DNA of 64,000 nt from Tessaracoccus sp. SD287 (GCF_017355265.1 NZ_JADIJQ010000008.1:1-64000); one strand, 5' to 3'. Positions 16,140 to 26,043 are shown, counted from the first letter of the stretch. Numbers and translations: made by a program. The notes: generated by a model from the sequence alone, not told the origin.

Positions 16140-17274
16140 CGACATCACCGCCGAAGAGCTGTTCCGGGTCGGTGGCAGCAAGTGGAGCCGTTACGGTGAC
16201 GCCCTGGGGGCCTTCGTGGCCGAGATGGACTTCGGTCTGGCCGACCCCATCAAGCAGGTGCTCCACCAGGCCGTGGACGCGGGCCTGTCCGGTTACGTCT
16301 CCCCCGTCTGGGACGAGCAGCTCAAGCAGGCGACGGCCGACTTCGTCGCCCGCCGCTACGGCTGGAACGTCGACGTCAAGAACGTGCTCACCGCCCCGGA
16401 CGTGCTCACGGGGATGATGATCACGATGAAGCACCACCTCAAGCCCGAGGCACGGGTGATCCTTCCGACGCCCGCCTACATGCCGTTCATGTTCCTGCCG
16501 CAGATGACCGGACATGACCTGGTCCAGGTGCCGATGATCCGCACCGAGACCACCTGGGAGCTCGACTTCGACGCGATCGAGGAGGTCTTCGCCGACGGGG
16601 ACATGTTCGTGCTGTGCAACCCGCACAACCCGATCGGCAAGGTCTACACCCGCGACGAGATGGTCCGCCTGTCCGAGATCGTCGAGCGGCACCACGGCCG
16701 CGTCTTCAACGACGAGATCCACGCGCCGCTGATGCTGGACGGCAACACCCACGTGCCCTACCCGAGCATCAGCGAGGTCGCCGACGGGCACACGCTGACG
16801 GCCATGTCGGCCTCCAAGGCGTGGAACCTGGCCGGCTACAAGTGCGCACAGCTGGTCCTGAACGACCAGGACCTCACAACGGCCAAGGACTTCGCATTCG
16901 AACTGCACGGCACCGCCACCCCGGGTGTGCTGGCCAACATCGCCGCCTTCACCGAGGGCGAGGAATGGCTGGACGAGGTCACCGGCTACCTCGAGGGCAA
17001 TCAGCGTCGCCTGCTGGAACTGGTGGCCGAGGAACTGCCCGGTGCGGTCATGGTCCCCAACCAGGGCACCTACCTGGCCTGGATCGACCTCGAGGCGCTG
17101 GGTCTGGAGGGCAAGCCCAGCGACTTCTTCCTTGAGAAGGCCCGGGTCGCGCTCACCGACGGCGGCGCGTGCGGGGACGTCGGCAAGCACAGCGTCCGGC
17201 TGAACTTCGCCACCCCGCGGCCCGTGATGGAGCAGATGGTGCGCCGCATGGGTGAGGCCGTGCGCAACCGCTGA
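16111..17274 (+). CDS. MalY/PatB-type PLP-dependent C-S beta-lyase
   Basis: A 387-aa fold-type I PLP enzyme. Diagnostic motifs are the early aspartate stretch GAFVAEMDFGLADPI, LCNPHNPIGKVYTRDEM, FNDEIHAPLML, and SASKAWNLAGYKCAQ with the PLP lysine (res. ~235). These match MalY/PatB cystathionine beta-lyases, which cleave C-S bonds of cystathionine or Cys-S-conjugates to pyruvate, ammonia and a thiol. ATG 16111 (GAGGA upstream) overlaps the regulator gene by 29 nt; ATG 16129 is an alternative. Its coupling to a regulator divergent from a peptide importer suggests it acts on a product of imported peptides. An aminotransferase role is less likely but possible. Confidence 0.88.
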   Translation: MTERQHMRFDDITAEELFRVGGSKWSRYGDALGAFVAEMDFGLADPIKQVLHQAVDAGLSGYVSPVWDEQLKQATADFVARRYGWNVDVKNVLTAPDVLTGMMITMKHHLKPEARVILPTPAYMPFMFLPQMTGHDLVQVPMIRTETTWELDFDAIEEVFADGDMFVLCNPHNPIGKVYTRDEMVRLSEIVERHHGRVFNDEIHAPLMLDGNTHVPYPSISEVADGHTLTAMSASKAWNLAGYKCAQLVLNDQDLTTAKDFAFELHGTATPGVLANIAAFTEGEEWLDEVTGYLEGNQRRLLELVAEELPGAVMVPNQGTYLAWIDLEALGLEGKPSDFFLEKARVALTDGGACGDVGKHSVRLNFATPRPVMEQMVRRMGEAVRNR

Positions 17275-17297
17275 TCGCCCCCACCACCCACAAGCAG

Positions 17298-17337
17298 ACC
17301 CGGAACCCCAGTCACGGAGGGGTTCCGGGTCCTTTTC
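17298..17337 (+). terminator. Rho-independent terminator after the C-S lyase gene
   Basis: A perfect 12-bp stem (ACCCGGAACCCC at 17298-17309 with GGGGTTCCGGGT at 17319-17330), a 9-nt loop and a following T-rich run (TCCTTTT). It ends the rightward unit and lies between two convergent operons. Confidence 0.9.
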
Positions 17338-17353
17338 GTGGGTCGCCGCGTGC

Positions 17354-18220
17354 TCAGCGCAGGAACAGCTTGCGCAACCGCAGCGTGGTCAGCAGGGTTC
17401 CTGCGGCGGACATCACGAGGAAGTAGACGATGTGCCACGCCGTGGCCCAGGTCAGGTGTCCGACGGCCAGGTGGCGCATCATCTCGACCCCGTGCCACAA
17501 CGGCAGGGCCATGACGAACCACTGGATCACCTCGGGAAAGACCTCGATGGGGTACAGGGTGGCCGAGAACAGGAACATCGGCAGCATGACGAAGATGATC
17601 ACGTCCAGCTGCTGGAAGGTCTTCATGAAGCTGGTCACCCCCATGCCGATGCTGGCGAACCCAAAGGCGATCAGCAGGGCGGCGGGAATCATGGCCAGCG
17701 CCCACCACGAGGTCACCAGACCCAGCCCCGCCATCAGGGACATGAAGGCCACGGCATAGATGAGGCCGCGCAGCAGGGCCAGCACGATCTCGCCCAGGGC
17801 GACGTCCATGGGCCCCATCGCCGTCTGCAGCATTGCCTGGTAGAGCTTGGCGTAGTTCAGCTTGAAGAAGACGTTGGTGGTCGAGTCGTACAGGGCCCCG
17901 TTCATGGCGGAGGTGGCCAGCAGGGCGGGGGCGATGTAGGCGGCGTAGCTGATCGGGCGACCGCCGGGACCGGCCACCTCACCGACCAGCGCACCGACAC
18001 CGATGCCCATGGCCAGCAGGTAGAGCACCGGTTCGACGAAGCCGCTGACCAGGATCACCCAGTTCTGCGTCTTGATGGCGATCCAGCCGCGCTCCAGGAC
18101 GGCCAGCAGGTTGCCCGAGTACAGGCCGGGGAAGGGCCGCGGGGTGTCCAGTCGGCGCTCGATGTGCCCGATCGGGTCCGGCTTGGGAGTGATCAGTTCC
18201 TGCGCGGGAATGCTCGTCAT
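17354..18220 (-). CDS. ABC-2 type exporter permease, second subunit
   Basis: A 288-aa membrane protein with a ~65-residue cytoplasmic head and six hydrophobic helices, typical of DrrB/ABC-2 permeases (for example VSGFVEPVLYLLAMGIGVG and MFLFSATLYPIEVFPEVIQW, the conserved region before the last loop). Its ATG 18220 overlaps the stop of the first permease gene by 4 nt (ATGA). With that paralogue and the ATPase upstream it likely forms a heteromeric exporter for a lipid, polymer or antibiotic. The substrate is unknown. It ends next to the strong terminator at 17298. Confidence 0.9.
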   Translation of the reverse strand: MTSIPAQELITPKPDPIGHIERRLDTPRPFPGLYSGNLLAVLERGWIAIKTQNWVILVSGFVEPVLYLLAMGIGVGALVGEVAGPGGRPISYAAYIAPALLATSAMNGALYDSTTNVFFKLNYAKLYQAMLQTAMGPMDVALGEIVLALLRGLIYAVAFMSLMAGLGLVTSWWALAMIPAALLIAFGFASIGMGVTSFMKTFQQLDVIIFVMLPMFLFSATLYPIEVFPEVIQWFVMALPLWHGVEMMRHLAVGHLTWATAWHIVYFLVMSAAGTLLTTLRLRKLFLR

Positions 18221-19077
18221 GACCACAACCTCCGGCGGTAGGTGCCTGCTGCCAGGCGGGCGCTGACCACGGTCAGCACGACCAGGAAGAGCAGGTGGAC
18301 CGCGACCAGCCACCACGGTTCGCTCAGCCCGTAGGTGGCCCATCGGGCCAGTTGCGACCCGTGCCAGATCGGTGAGATCCAGCCGATCCACTGCAGGTAG
18401 ATGGGCATGGAGCCCAGCGCGAAGAAGGTGCCCGCGAACAGGAACATGGGCATGATCACGAACCGCTGGATCGTGGTGAACTGGGCACCCTCGTTCTCGA
18501 GGGTGGCCGCGAAGGCCTGCATGGGGGCCGCCAGGGACAACGCCGTCAGCGTCGAGACGGGGATGGCCACCCACGACCAGCCGCTGGGTGCGGCCCCGAA
18601 GGCCATCATGATCAGCCAGAAGGCCACCGACTGGGCGGTGAACCGCACCGCGACGCCGAGCAGGTGCCCCCAGGCGATCTGGGCGGGATCCATCGGGGTC
18701 GCCGCCGGCCCGAAGTAGGTGCGGTGCCACTTGAAGCCGCCCATGATCGGGTAGGTGGATTCCCCGAAGGCCGACTGCGAGGCGGTGGCGACCATGATGG
18801 CCGGGGCCACGAAGACCAGGTAGCTGACCCCGTCCACGGTGGTGCCGTTGCGGTCGAGCAGGCTGCCCAGGCCGACACCCATGGCCAGCATGTAGAGCAA
18901 CGGGGTGCCGACGGCGTTGAGGACGATCGACAGCAGGTAGGCCCGGGCACCACGCAGGTAGGTCTCGGCGTAGTAGAGGACTCCCCAGCGGGTGGCGTTG
19001 GCGGCCATCTGCTCAGGCGCGGGGACGCGTCCGGAGCGCGCCAGGGCCCGGACGTCGAGGTCAGCGGTGTCAGTCAA
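18217..19077 (-). CDS. ABC-2 type exporter permease, first subunit
   Basis: A 286-aa ABC-2 permease with six predicted helices and the same overall order as the next gene (VLNAVGTPLLYMLAMGVGLG, MFLFAGTFFALGSMPIYLQW), yet only moderately alike. Translation starts at TTG 19077: no ATG or GTG gives the correct length, AAGGA lies 7 nt before it, and it overlaps the ATPase gene by 8 nt. The tight overlaps in ATPase-permease-permease order argue for one complex with two different permease halves. Confidence 0.88.
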   Translation of the reverse strand: MTDTADLDVRALARSGRVPAPEQMAANATRWGVLYYAETYLRGARAYLLSIVLNAVGTPLLYMLAMGVGLGSLLDRNGTTVDGVSYLVFVAPAIMVATASQSAFGESTYPIMGGFKWHRTYFGPAATPMDPAQIAWGHLLGVAVRFTAQSVAFWLIMMAFGAAPSGWSWVAIPVSTLTALSLAAPMQAFAATLENEGAQFTTIQRFVIMPMFLFAGTFFALGSMPIYLQWIGWISPIWHGSQLARWATYGLSEPWWLVAVHLLFLVVLTVVSARLAAGTYRRRLWS

Positions 19078-19999
19078 CGAGGGTCCTTCCGGTCAACCGC
19101 AGGAACACGTCCTCCAGCGAACTGCGCCGCACCAGGGAGGTGATCGGGTTGAGCCCCGCCTCGGTGACCTGGACCAGGGTGGCCTCGCCGTCCTGGGAGT
19201 AGAGCAGTACCCGGTCGGGCAGCACCTCGATCCGCTCGGCCAGACCTCCGAGTTGTGCGACCACGGCCGCATTGCGGTCGGAGCCGAATCGCAGTTCCAG
19301 CACCTCCCGCGTCGAGTAGTCGCGGATCAGTTGCGCCGGGGACCCCTCGGCCATGATGGAGCCCTTGTCCACCACGATCAGCCGGTCGCACAACTGCTCG
19401 GCCTCGTCCATGAAGTGGGTGGTGACGATCAGGGTGACACCGGCCTCCTTCAGCCGGAACAGCCGGTCCCACAGGGTGTGGCGGGCCTGCGGGTCCAGCC
19501 CGGTGGTCGGCTCGTCCAGCAGCAGGATCCGCGGCTCATTGACCAGTCCGCGGGCGATGGTCAGGCGACGCTTCATGCCACCCGACAGCTCCCGGACGCG
19601 GACCTCGGCCTTGTCGGTGAGCTGGGCGAAGGCCAGCAGCTCGTCCGACTTCGGCCGCAGGTAGTCACGGCGCAACCCGAAGTAGCGTCCGTACATGATC
19701 AGGTTCTCGCGGACCCGCAGGTCTTCGTCGAGGTTGTCCTGCTGCGGGACGACGCCCAGGTGGGCCCGCACCTGGGGGCCATGCGTCTCCGGGTCGAGAC
19801 CATTGATGGACAAGGTGCCACCGCTGCGGCTGAGGGTGCCGCCGATCATCCGCATGGTGGTGGACTTGCCGGCCCCGTTGGGCCCGAGCAGGCCGAAGGA
19901 CTCCCCGGGGGCCACGTCGAAGTCAATGCCGTCGACGGCGGTGAAGTCGCCATAGTTCTTGCGGAGGCCTCTGGCCTGGATCACGGGGGTGCTGGACAC
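19070..19999 (-). CDS. ABC-2 exporter ATP-binding protein (DrrA/NodI type)
   Basis: A 309-aa ATPase with Walker A GPNGAGKSTT (res. ~40-49), signature LSGGMKRRLTIARG, Walker B LLLDEPTTGLDPQ and H-loop IVTTHFMDEAEQLC. The C-terminal ~80 residues form the DrrA/NodI-type accessory domain. GTG 19999 is the best start because the product then begins VSSTPVIQARGL, a normal N-terminus; no strong ribosome site is seen. It overlaps the first permease gene by 8 nt and is 50 nt downstream of cutC in the same direction. Confidence 0.92.
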   Translation of the reverse strand: MSSTPVIQARGLRKNYGDFTAVDGIDFDVAPGESFGLLGPNGAGKSTTMRMIGGTLSRSGGTLSINGLDPETHGPQVRAHLGVVPQQDNLDEDLRVRENLIMYGRYFGLRRDYLRPKSDELLAFAQLTDKAEVRVRELSGGMKRRLTIARGLVNEPRILLLDEPTTGLDPQARHTLWDRLFRLKEAGVTLIVTTHFMDEAEQLCDRLIVVDKGSIMAEGSPAQLIRDYSTREVLELRFGSDRNAAVVAQLGGLAERIEVLPDRVLLYSQDGEATLVQVTEAGLNPITSLVRRSSLEDVFLRLTGRTLVD

Positions 20000-20049
20000 A
20001 ATGGTCGAGCCTACGACCAACCGGTGACAGAACCCAACCGAATTGCTGG

Positions 20050-20751
20050 TCAGCTGACGTGGGCCACCTCGGTGTCGATGAGATGTCGCCACGAGGTGAC
20101 CAGTCCGGCATCGACCCACGCCTTGTAGGTGCCCTGGGGCCTTGCCCTGCGGCCAATGTGGAAGCTGCGCACCCCGGCGCGGACCAGCCACGGCACGTGT
20201 TCTGGTTCGAGTTGGCCGCCGGCCATGATCAGCGACGCGGCTTGCGGCACCTCGGTGATCGTTTGCAGCAGGTCGTCCAGTCCGTGCTCGACGCCCCGAG
20301 GGGAGCCGGCGGTCAGCACCTGGTCGAGGCGCGGCAGCGTCGGCAGCACCTGCCAGGCCCGGCGGGCGTCCAACACATGGTCGATGGCGCGGTGGAAGGT
20401 CCAGGGCCAGTCCCCCTCACCGACCAGCGCCTGGATGACCTCGGTGTCGACGTCACCGTGACCGTTGAGGAAGCCCAGGACGACCCCGTCGGCTCCCGCG
20501 TCCAGGTAGGACCAGATCAGGCCCCGCAGCCGGGTTGCCTCTCCCCCGTCGGTGCCGAAACCGGGGCGCAGTCGCACCATGGGGCGCAGTGGGATGTCGA
20601 TGCTGTTCCGGACCTTCTCGACCAGTGCCGGTTCGGGTGACAGGCCGTCCTCGTCCATGGTGCCGAGCAGTTCGATGCGGTCGGCGCCGCCCTCCTCGGC
20701 CCGGCGGGCGTCGTGCTCGTGGAGTGCGATCACCTCCAGCAGGCCAGTCAT
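20050..20751 (-). CDS. cutC: CutC-family protein
   Basis: A 233-aa TIM-barrel protein with the CutC landmarks: LEVIALHEHDARRAEEGGADRIELLG at the N-terminus, LRPMVRLRPGFGTDG near res. 65, and TFHRAIDH near 120, plus LTAGSPRGVEHGLDDL further on. CutC was first linked to copper homeostasis, but its biochemical role remains uncertain. ATG 20751 is preceded by a GGGGG run. It is followed 50 nt later by the ABC-2 exporter genes, which it may lead in one transcript. Confidence 0.85.
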   Translation of the reverse strand: MTGLLEVIALHEHDARRAEEGGADRIELLGTMDEDGLSPEPALVEKVRNSIDIPLRPMVRLRPGFGTDGGEATRLRGLIWSYLDAGADGVVLGFLNGHGDVDTEVIQALVGEGDWPWTFHRAIDHVLDARRAWQVLPTLPRLDQVLTAGSPRGVEHGLDDLLQTITEVPQAASLIMAGGQLEPEHVPWLVRAGVRSFHIGRRARPQGTYKAWVDAGLVTSWRHLIDTEVAHVS

Positions 20752-20796
20752 GCCCCCAGTCTGGGGCCGATGGGCCGGTGGGGGTGGGAGCAACGC

Positions 20797-20832
20797 CGAA
20801 CGGGCGGCCCCCAGCTGGGGACCGCCCGTTCG
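20797..20832 (-). terminator. Long hairpin after groEL
   Basis: CGAACGGGCGG and CCGCCCGTTCG pair over 11 bp, continued by CCCC/GGGG after one mismatch, with an AGCT loop. It sits 22 nt past the groEL stop codon and between it and cutC. No T-run follows, but the 16-position stem is strong. Confidence 0.7.
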
Positions 20833-20853
20833 GGTGGTGCGGTGGGGATGGAC

Positions 20854-22612
<1,759 letters not shown>

Positions 22613-22620
22613 CTCCATTC

Positions 22621-22647
22621 TTAGCACTCGACCCCCGAGAGTGCAAA
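22621..22647 (-). promoter_or_regulatory. CIRCE operator 2 (HrcA site)
   Basis: TTAGCACTC-N9-GAGTGCAAA matches the CIRCE consensus with one mismatch in the right arm. It is 35 bp from the first copy, start to start. The two sites face the groEL promoter region, and the second also lies about 50 nt upstream of the divergent gene at 22696. Confidence 0.92.
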
Positions 22648-22695
22648 GATTCCGCACCCCCACTTCTGCCGGTCGAGCCCGGCAGAATGGACGTC

Positions 22696-23226
22696 GTGAG
22701 CAGCCCCGTGATGTCTCGTGTGCGCAACCTGGCCAACTGGTGCAATGCGTCCACCCCGTTCGGCCTGGCGGTGGCCGCCGTCGGTCGCGCGCGCGTGCGG
22801 CGTGGCCCCGACGGGGTGTGGCTGGCCGAGGGCTACCGGCTCGGCTTTCCGATGGCCGGGGCCTTCACCATCGGCTCGGTCATCCTCACCGCGTCCGGGT
22901 CGTGGGCTGACCTCGAGGCGCGCCACCCCGGTCTGCTGCAGCACGAGACGAATCACACGTGGCAGTGGGCCTACTCGATGGGGCTGCCCTACCTGCCGGC
23001 CTACGGCCTGGCCATGGGCTGGTCCTGGCTGCGGACCGGTGACCGGGCCGCGGCCAACGTGTTCGAGCTCGAGGCCGACCTGGAGCTCGGGGGCTACCGC
23101 GTGCTGGCGTTCCGTCCCCTGACCGAGGGCCTGGCGCACCTGCGCAGGGTGGTCAGCCGTGCTGGGCCAGGCGCGAGGCCGAGCGCGACCGCTGGCGCTG
23201 CTCGCGCAGCCGACGCAGACGTTTGA
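22696..23226 (+). CDS. Uncharacterised protein with HExxH motif and hydrophobic core
   Basis: I do not recognise a named family. The 176-aa product has a hydrophobic segment near res. 50-66 and LLQHETNHTWQW at 80-91, an HExxH pattern (H83, E84, H87) like that of zinc peptidases. A second hydrophobic stretch (GLPYLPAYGLAMGWSWL) follows, then NVFELEADLE (~121-130), where E124 or E126 could be the third ligand. This layout (HExxH, membrane-like segment, FE-EAD) recalls small membrane proteins of unknown function seen in other bacteria. GTG 22696 is chosen because CAGAAT (22683-22688) lies 7 nt before it. Its 3' end overlaps the convergent DUF3263 gene by 74 nt. Confidence 0.7.
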   Translation: MSSPVMSRVRNLANWCNASTPFGLAVAAVGRARVRRGPDGVWLAEGYRLGFPMAGAFTIGSVILTASGSWADLEARHPGLLQHETNHTWQWAYSMGLPYLPAYGLAMGWSWLRTGDRAAANVFELEADLELGGYRVLAFRPLTEGLAHLRRVVSRAGPGARPSATAGAARAADADV

Positions 23227-23455
23227 CCAGCAGGGGCTGGGCGGCCAGGGCCGTCGGGTCGTCCAGGAGCGCGTTGAGGATCTGGTGGTAGGCCGTGGTG
23301 GACATGCCGAACCGTTCGCGAATCTCGCTGCCCTTGGAGCCGTCGGCCGACCACCACGACTTCTCGAACTCCAGGATGGCGCAGTCACGCTCGCTGAGGC
23401 CCTGCACCTGGACGCTCGCTTCGGGAACAGCGCTGATGTGGCTTCGGGCTGACAT
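23153..23455 (-). CDS. DUF3263 family protein
   Basis: A 100-aa protein with the DUF3263 core LSERDCAILEFEKSWW and FGMSTTAYHQILNALLDDP, a small helix-turn-helix-like domain found almost only in actinobacteria, and a basic C-terminal tail (RLRRLREQRQRSRS). DNA binding is suspected for the family but not shown. ATG 23455 lies 7 nt after a TAGACT box (23468-23463 on this strand), the leaderless layout. Tail-to-tail overlap of 74 nt with the HExxH gene is confirmed by the stops at 23153 and 23226. Confidence 0.85.
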   Translation of the reverse strand: MSARSHISAVPEASVQVQGLSERDCAILEFEKSWWSADGSKGSEIRERFGMSTTAYHQILNALLDDPTALAAQPLLVKRLRRLREQRQRSRSASRLAQHG

Positions 23456-23591
23456 GCCGACGAGTCTAGCTGGCGAATCACAGCCATGTCATTCAAGGGC
23501 GGTGATTCAGGGGCGGTGATGGGGAGTCGTTACACTCGAGGGGTAACCGTCCCGCCCAGCCGGACGCCGTCACGACAGTAGGAACTGCGCA

Positions 23592-24788
23592 ATGATGCAC
23601 CTCGAGGGCCGGATCCAGAACTACGCCTGGGGATCGACAGACTCGATCGCCACGATCCTGGGGGTGGACCCCACCGGCGAGCCACAGGCCGAACTGTGGC
23701 TGGGCGCCCACGGGCTGGCGCCCAGCGAGGTCCCCGAGCACGGCACCGACCTGCGTACCTGGCTGCTCGACCATCCCGAAGCGCTCGGCGCGGCATCCCT
23801 GGACGCCTTCGGTCCCCGGCTGCCCTTCCTGCTGAAGATCCTGTCGGCGGCCCACCCGCTGAGCCTGCAGGCGCACCCCAACCGGGAACAGGCGCGGGCC
23901 GGCTTCGCCGCCGAGAACGAGCGCGGCCTGGCGTTGACCGACCCCCAGCGCAGCTTCAAGGACGACTGGCCCAAGCCCGAGATGGCCATCGCCCTGACCG
24001 ACTTCAGCACGCTCAGCGGATTCCGCCCCGCGGCCCAGACTGCCGCCCTGTTCGCCCAGCTCGGGGTCAGCGACGAACTTGGCTCGGTGATCGGTCCGCT
24101 CACCCAGCGCAGCGGCAGCGCCGCCCTCGCCGAGGTCTTCCTCGACGCGCTGAGCCTGTCCGACCAGCGCCGCGGCATGGTGGACGTAGTGGTGGCGGCC
24201 GCCCTGCGCCACGCCGACGACGATTCCGCGCTGGGCGCCTTCGCCCGCACCGCCGTGGAACTGGACGAGCACTACCCCGGCGACCGCAGCATCCTGGCCG
24301 CACTGCTGCTGAACCGCCTGGACCTGCGGCCCGGCCAGGCCGTCCATCTGCCACCCGGGAACATGCACGCCCACCTGTCGGGCACCTGCCTTGAGATCAT
24401 GGCCAGCAGCGACAACGTGTTGCGAGGCGGCCTGACCCACAAGCACATCGACGTCGACGCCCTGGTGCAGGTGGTCGACTTCGAAGGCGCCGTGCCGCAC
24501 CTGGTGGAACCGGTCCTCGTGGCGCCCGGCCTGCGGCACTACCCCACCCCGTCACCGGAGTTCGACCTGTGGATGATGCACCTGGGTCGTGGCGGCCACC
24601 CCGAGCCGGTGGTGCTGCCCGCCGTCGGCAGCGCCCGCATCCTGATGGTCCTGGACGGGTACCTGGCCTGCGCCAGCACCGATGAGACGACCGAGCTGGT
24701 CAAGGGCCAGGCCGCCTTCATCCCGGCCGGTGAGGTGGTCCGGGTGCACGGCGACGGCGAGGCGGTGCTGGCCGGCGCCGGTGTCTGA
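23592..24788 (+). CDS. manA: Mannose-6-phosphate isomerase, class I
   Basis: A 398-aa type I phosphomannose isomerase. The zinc-binding pattern is QAHPN (res. ~95, Gln and His), the glutamate in DWPKPEMAIALTDF (~120), and the later histidine in LPPGNMHAHLSG (~255). RLPFLLKILSA, the family landmark, precedes it. The enzyme interconverts mannose 6-phosphate and fructose 6-phosphate, feeding mannose into glycolysis or GDP-mannose synthesis for glycans. ATG 23592 has AGGA upstream. Its TGA stop shares its last base with the 3' end of the convergent tRNA-Thr gene. Confidence 0.95.
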   Translation: MMHLEGRIQNYAWGSTDSIATILGVDPTGEPQAELWLGAHGLAPSEVPEHGTDLRTWLLDHPEALGAASLDAFGPRLPFLLKILSAAHPLSLQAHPNREQARAGFAAENERGLALTDPQRSFKDDWPKPEMAIALTDFSTLSGFRPAAQTAALFAQLGVSDELGSVIGPLTQRSGSAALAEVFLDALSLSDQRRGMVDVVVAAALRHADDDSALGAFARTAVELDEHYPGDRSILAALLLNRLDLRPGQAVHLPPGNMHAHLSGTCLEIMASSDNVLRGGLTHKHIDVDALVQVVDFEGAVPHLVEPVLVAPGLRHYPTPSPEFDLWMMHLGRGGHPEPVVLPAVGSARILMVLDGYLACASTDETTELVKGQAAFIPAGEVVRVHGDGEAVLAGAGV

Positions 24789-24860
24789 GCCCCCTGTGGG
24801 AGTCGAACCCACGACCCCCTGTTTACAAGACAGGTGCTCTGGCCGCTGAGCTAAGGGGGC
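24788..24860 (-). tRNA. tRNA-Thr (anticodon TGT)
   Basis: Read on the minus strand, GCCCCCT (5' acceptor) pairs with AGGGGGC, the D arm is TAGCTCAGCGGCCAGAGC, the anticodon stem CCTGT/ACAGG closes the loop CTTGTAA with anticodon TGT, and the T arm has GTGGGTTCGACTCCCAC. Discriminator base is T; CCA is not encoded. The last base overlaps the manA stop codon. Confidence 0.96.
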
Positions 24861-24940
24861 GCACCGCGAAGACGCGGGCCTGCCCAATTGTGCCGACATC
24901 CGGGTGCTGGGGGGAAATCGTTGCCCGATAGCATGGCGTG

Positions 24941-25564
24941 GTGAACCAGTCCCTTCGTGCACCGGAGCCGTCCAAGTGGGCGCGCATCATCGCCGCCGAC
25001 CCCGACCACACCCAGCGCTACATCCAGCGTTTCAAGGTGATGGCCGAACAAGGTCACGATCTGTACGGCGAGGCGCGCTTCGTCGACGCGATGGTGCCGC
25101 GCAATGCGCACATTCTTGATGCGGGCTGCGGGCCGGGTCGACTGACCGGCCGCCTGCACCAACTCGGCCACCGGGTCGTCGGCGTGGACGTCGACCCCGG
25201 ACTGATCGCGGCCGGCGACATCGACAACCCCGGCCCCACCTACCTCGTGGGTGACCTGGCGGTCCTCGACCTGCCGTCGGCGGGCATCGCCGAGGGCTTC
25301 GACGTGATCGTCTGCGCCGGCAACGTGATGGGATTCCTGGCCGAGTCGACCCGCGCCGAGGTGCTGCGCCGCTTCGCCACCCACCTGGTCGACGACGGCC
25401 GCGCCGTCATCGGCTTCGGGGCCGGTCGCGGCTACGCCTTCGACGAGTTCCTCGCCGACGCGGCGGAGGCCGGCCTGCGGTTGGAACTGGCCCTGTCCAC
25501 CTGGGATCTGCGCCCCTATCGCGAGGGCGACGGCTTCCTGGTGGCGGTGTTCGCCAGGGGCTGA
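24941..25564 (+). CDS. Class I SAM-dependent methyltransferase
   Basis: A 207-aa protein with the SAM-binding motif ILDAGCGPGRLTGRL (res. ~55-69), VVGVDVDPGLI for motif II, GDLAVLDLP for motif III, and FDVIVCAGNVMGFL as post-motif. The substrate cannot be deduced. GTG 24941 lies 6 nt after TAGCAT (24929-24934), the leaderless arrangement; GTG 24938 is directly in front. The gene converges with a MarR regulator, overlapping it by 49 nt at the 3' ends. Confidence 0.87.
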   Translation: MNQSLRAPEPSKWARIIAADPDHTQRYIQRFKVMAEQGHDLYGEARFVDAMVPRNAHILDAGCGPGRLTGRLHQLGHRVVGVDVDPGLIAAGDIDNPGPTYLVGDLAVLDLPSAGIAEGFDVIVCAGNVMGFLAESTRAEVLRRFATHLVDDGRAVIGFGAGRGYAFDEFLADAAEAGLRLELALSTWDLRPYREGDGFLVAVFARG

Positions 25565-26043
25565 GCCCTGATCGGGTCGACCTGCCCCTGCGCGTGCGGA
25601 AGCGCGCCCAGCACCGTGGCCGAGATCTCGCTCAGCTGGCGCACCTGTTCGGGGGTGAGCACGTTGAAGATGACTTCGCGGACGTGCTCGACGTGGGCGG
25701 GGGCGGCCTCGCGGACCAGCTGCCAGCCCTGCTCGGTGAGGTGGGCATTGGTGGAGCGGCCGTCCTGCTCGCAGGGCTTGCGCTCCACCAGACCGCGCTG
25801 CTCGAGGCGCCGCACGGCATGGGAGAGCCGCGGCAGGGTGGAGTTGGCCCTGGTGGCCAGCGCGCTCATCCGCAGGGTCCGGTCCGGCGACTCGGACAGG
25901 ATGGCCAGGACGTAGTACTCGAAGTAGACGAGGTTGGCGCCTGAGCGCAGCTGGGCATCGAAGGTACTGGGCAGCAACTCGATCAACGCCACCAGCCGGA
26001 TCCAGGCCTCGCGCTCCTCCGTGGTCAGCCAGTCCGTGGCCAT
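25516..26043 (-). CDS. MarR-family transcriptional regulator
   Basis: A 175-aa winged-helix regulator: LVYFEYYVLAILSESPDRTLRMSALA (start of the DNA-binding domain), ANSTLPRLSHAVRRLEQRGLVERKPCEQDGRSTNAHLTEQGW (recognition helix and wing, res. ~70-115). ATG 26043 gives a normal N-terminus; a TTG at 26070, 8 nt after a TACGAT box, would be a leaderless alternative with nine more residues. The motif TTG-TCAGTT-CAA just upstream (26088-26099) is a possible autoregulatory operator. Its targets are unknown; it overlaps the methyltransferase tail by 49 nt. Confidence 0.88.
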   Translation of the reverse strand: MATDWLTTEEREAWIRLVALIELLPSTFDAQLRSGANLVYFEYYVLAILSESPDRTLRMSALATRANSTLPRLSHAVRRLEQRGLVERKPCEQDGRSTNAHLTEQGWQLVREAAPAHVEHVREVIFNVLTPEQVRQLSEISATVLGALPHAQGQVDPIRAQPLANTATRKPSPSR

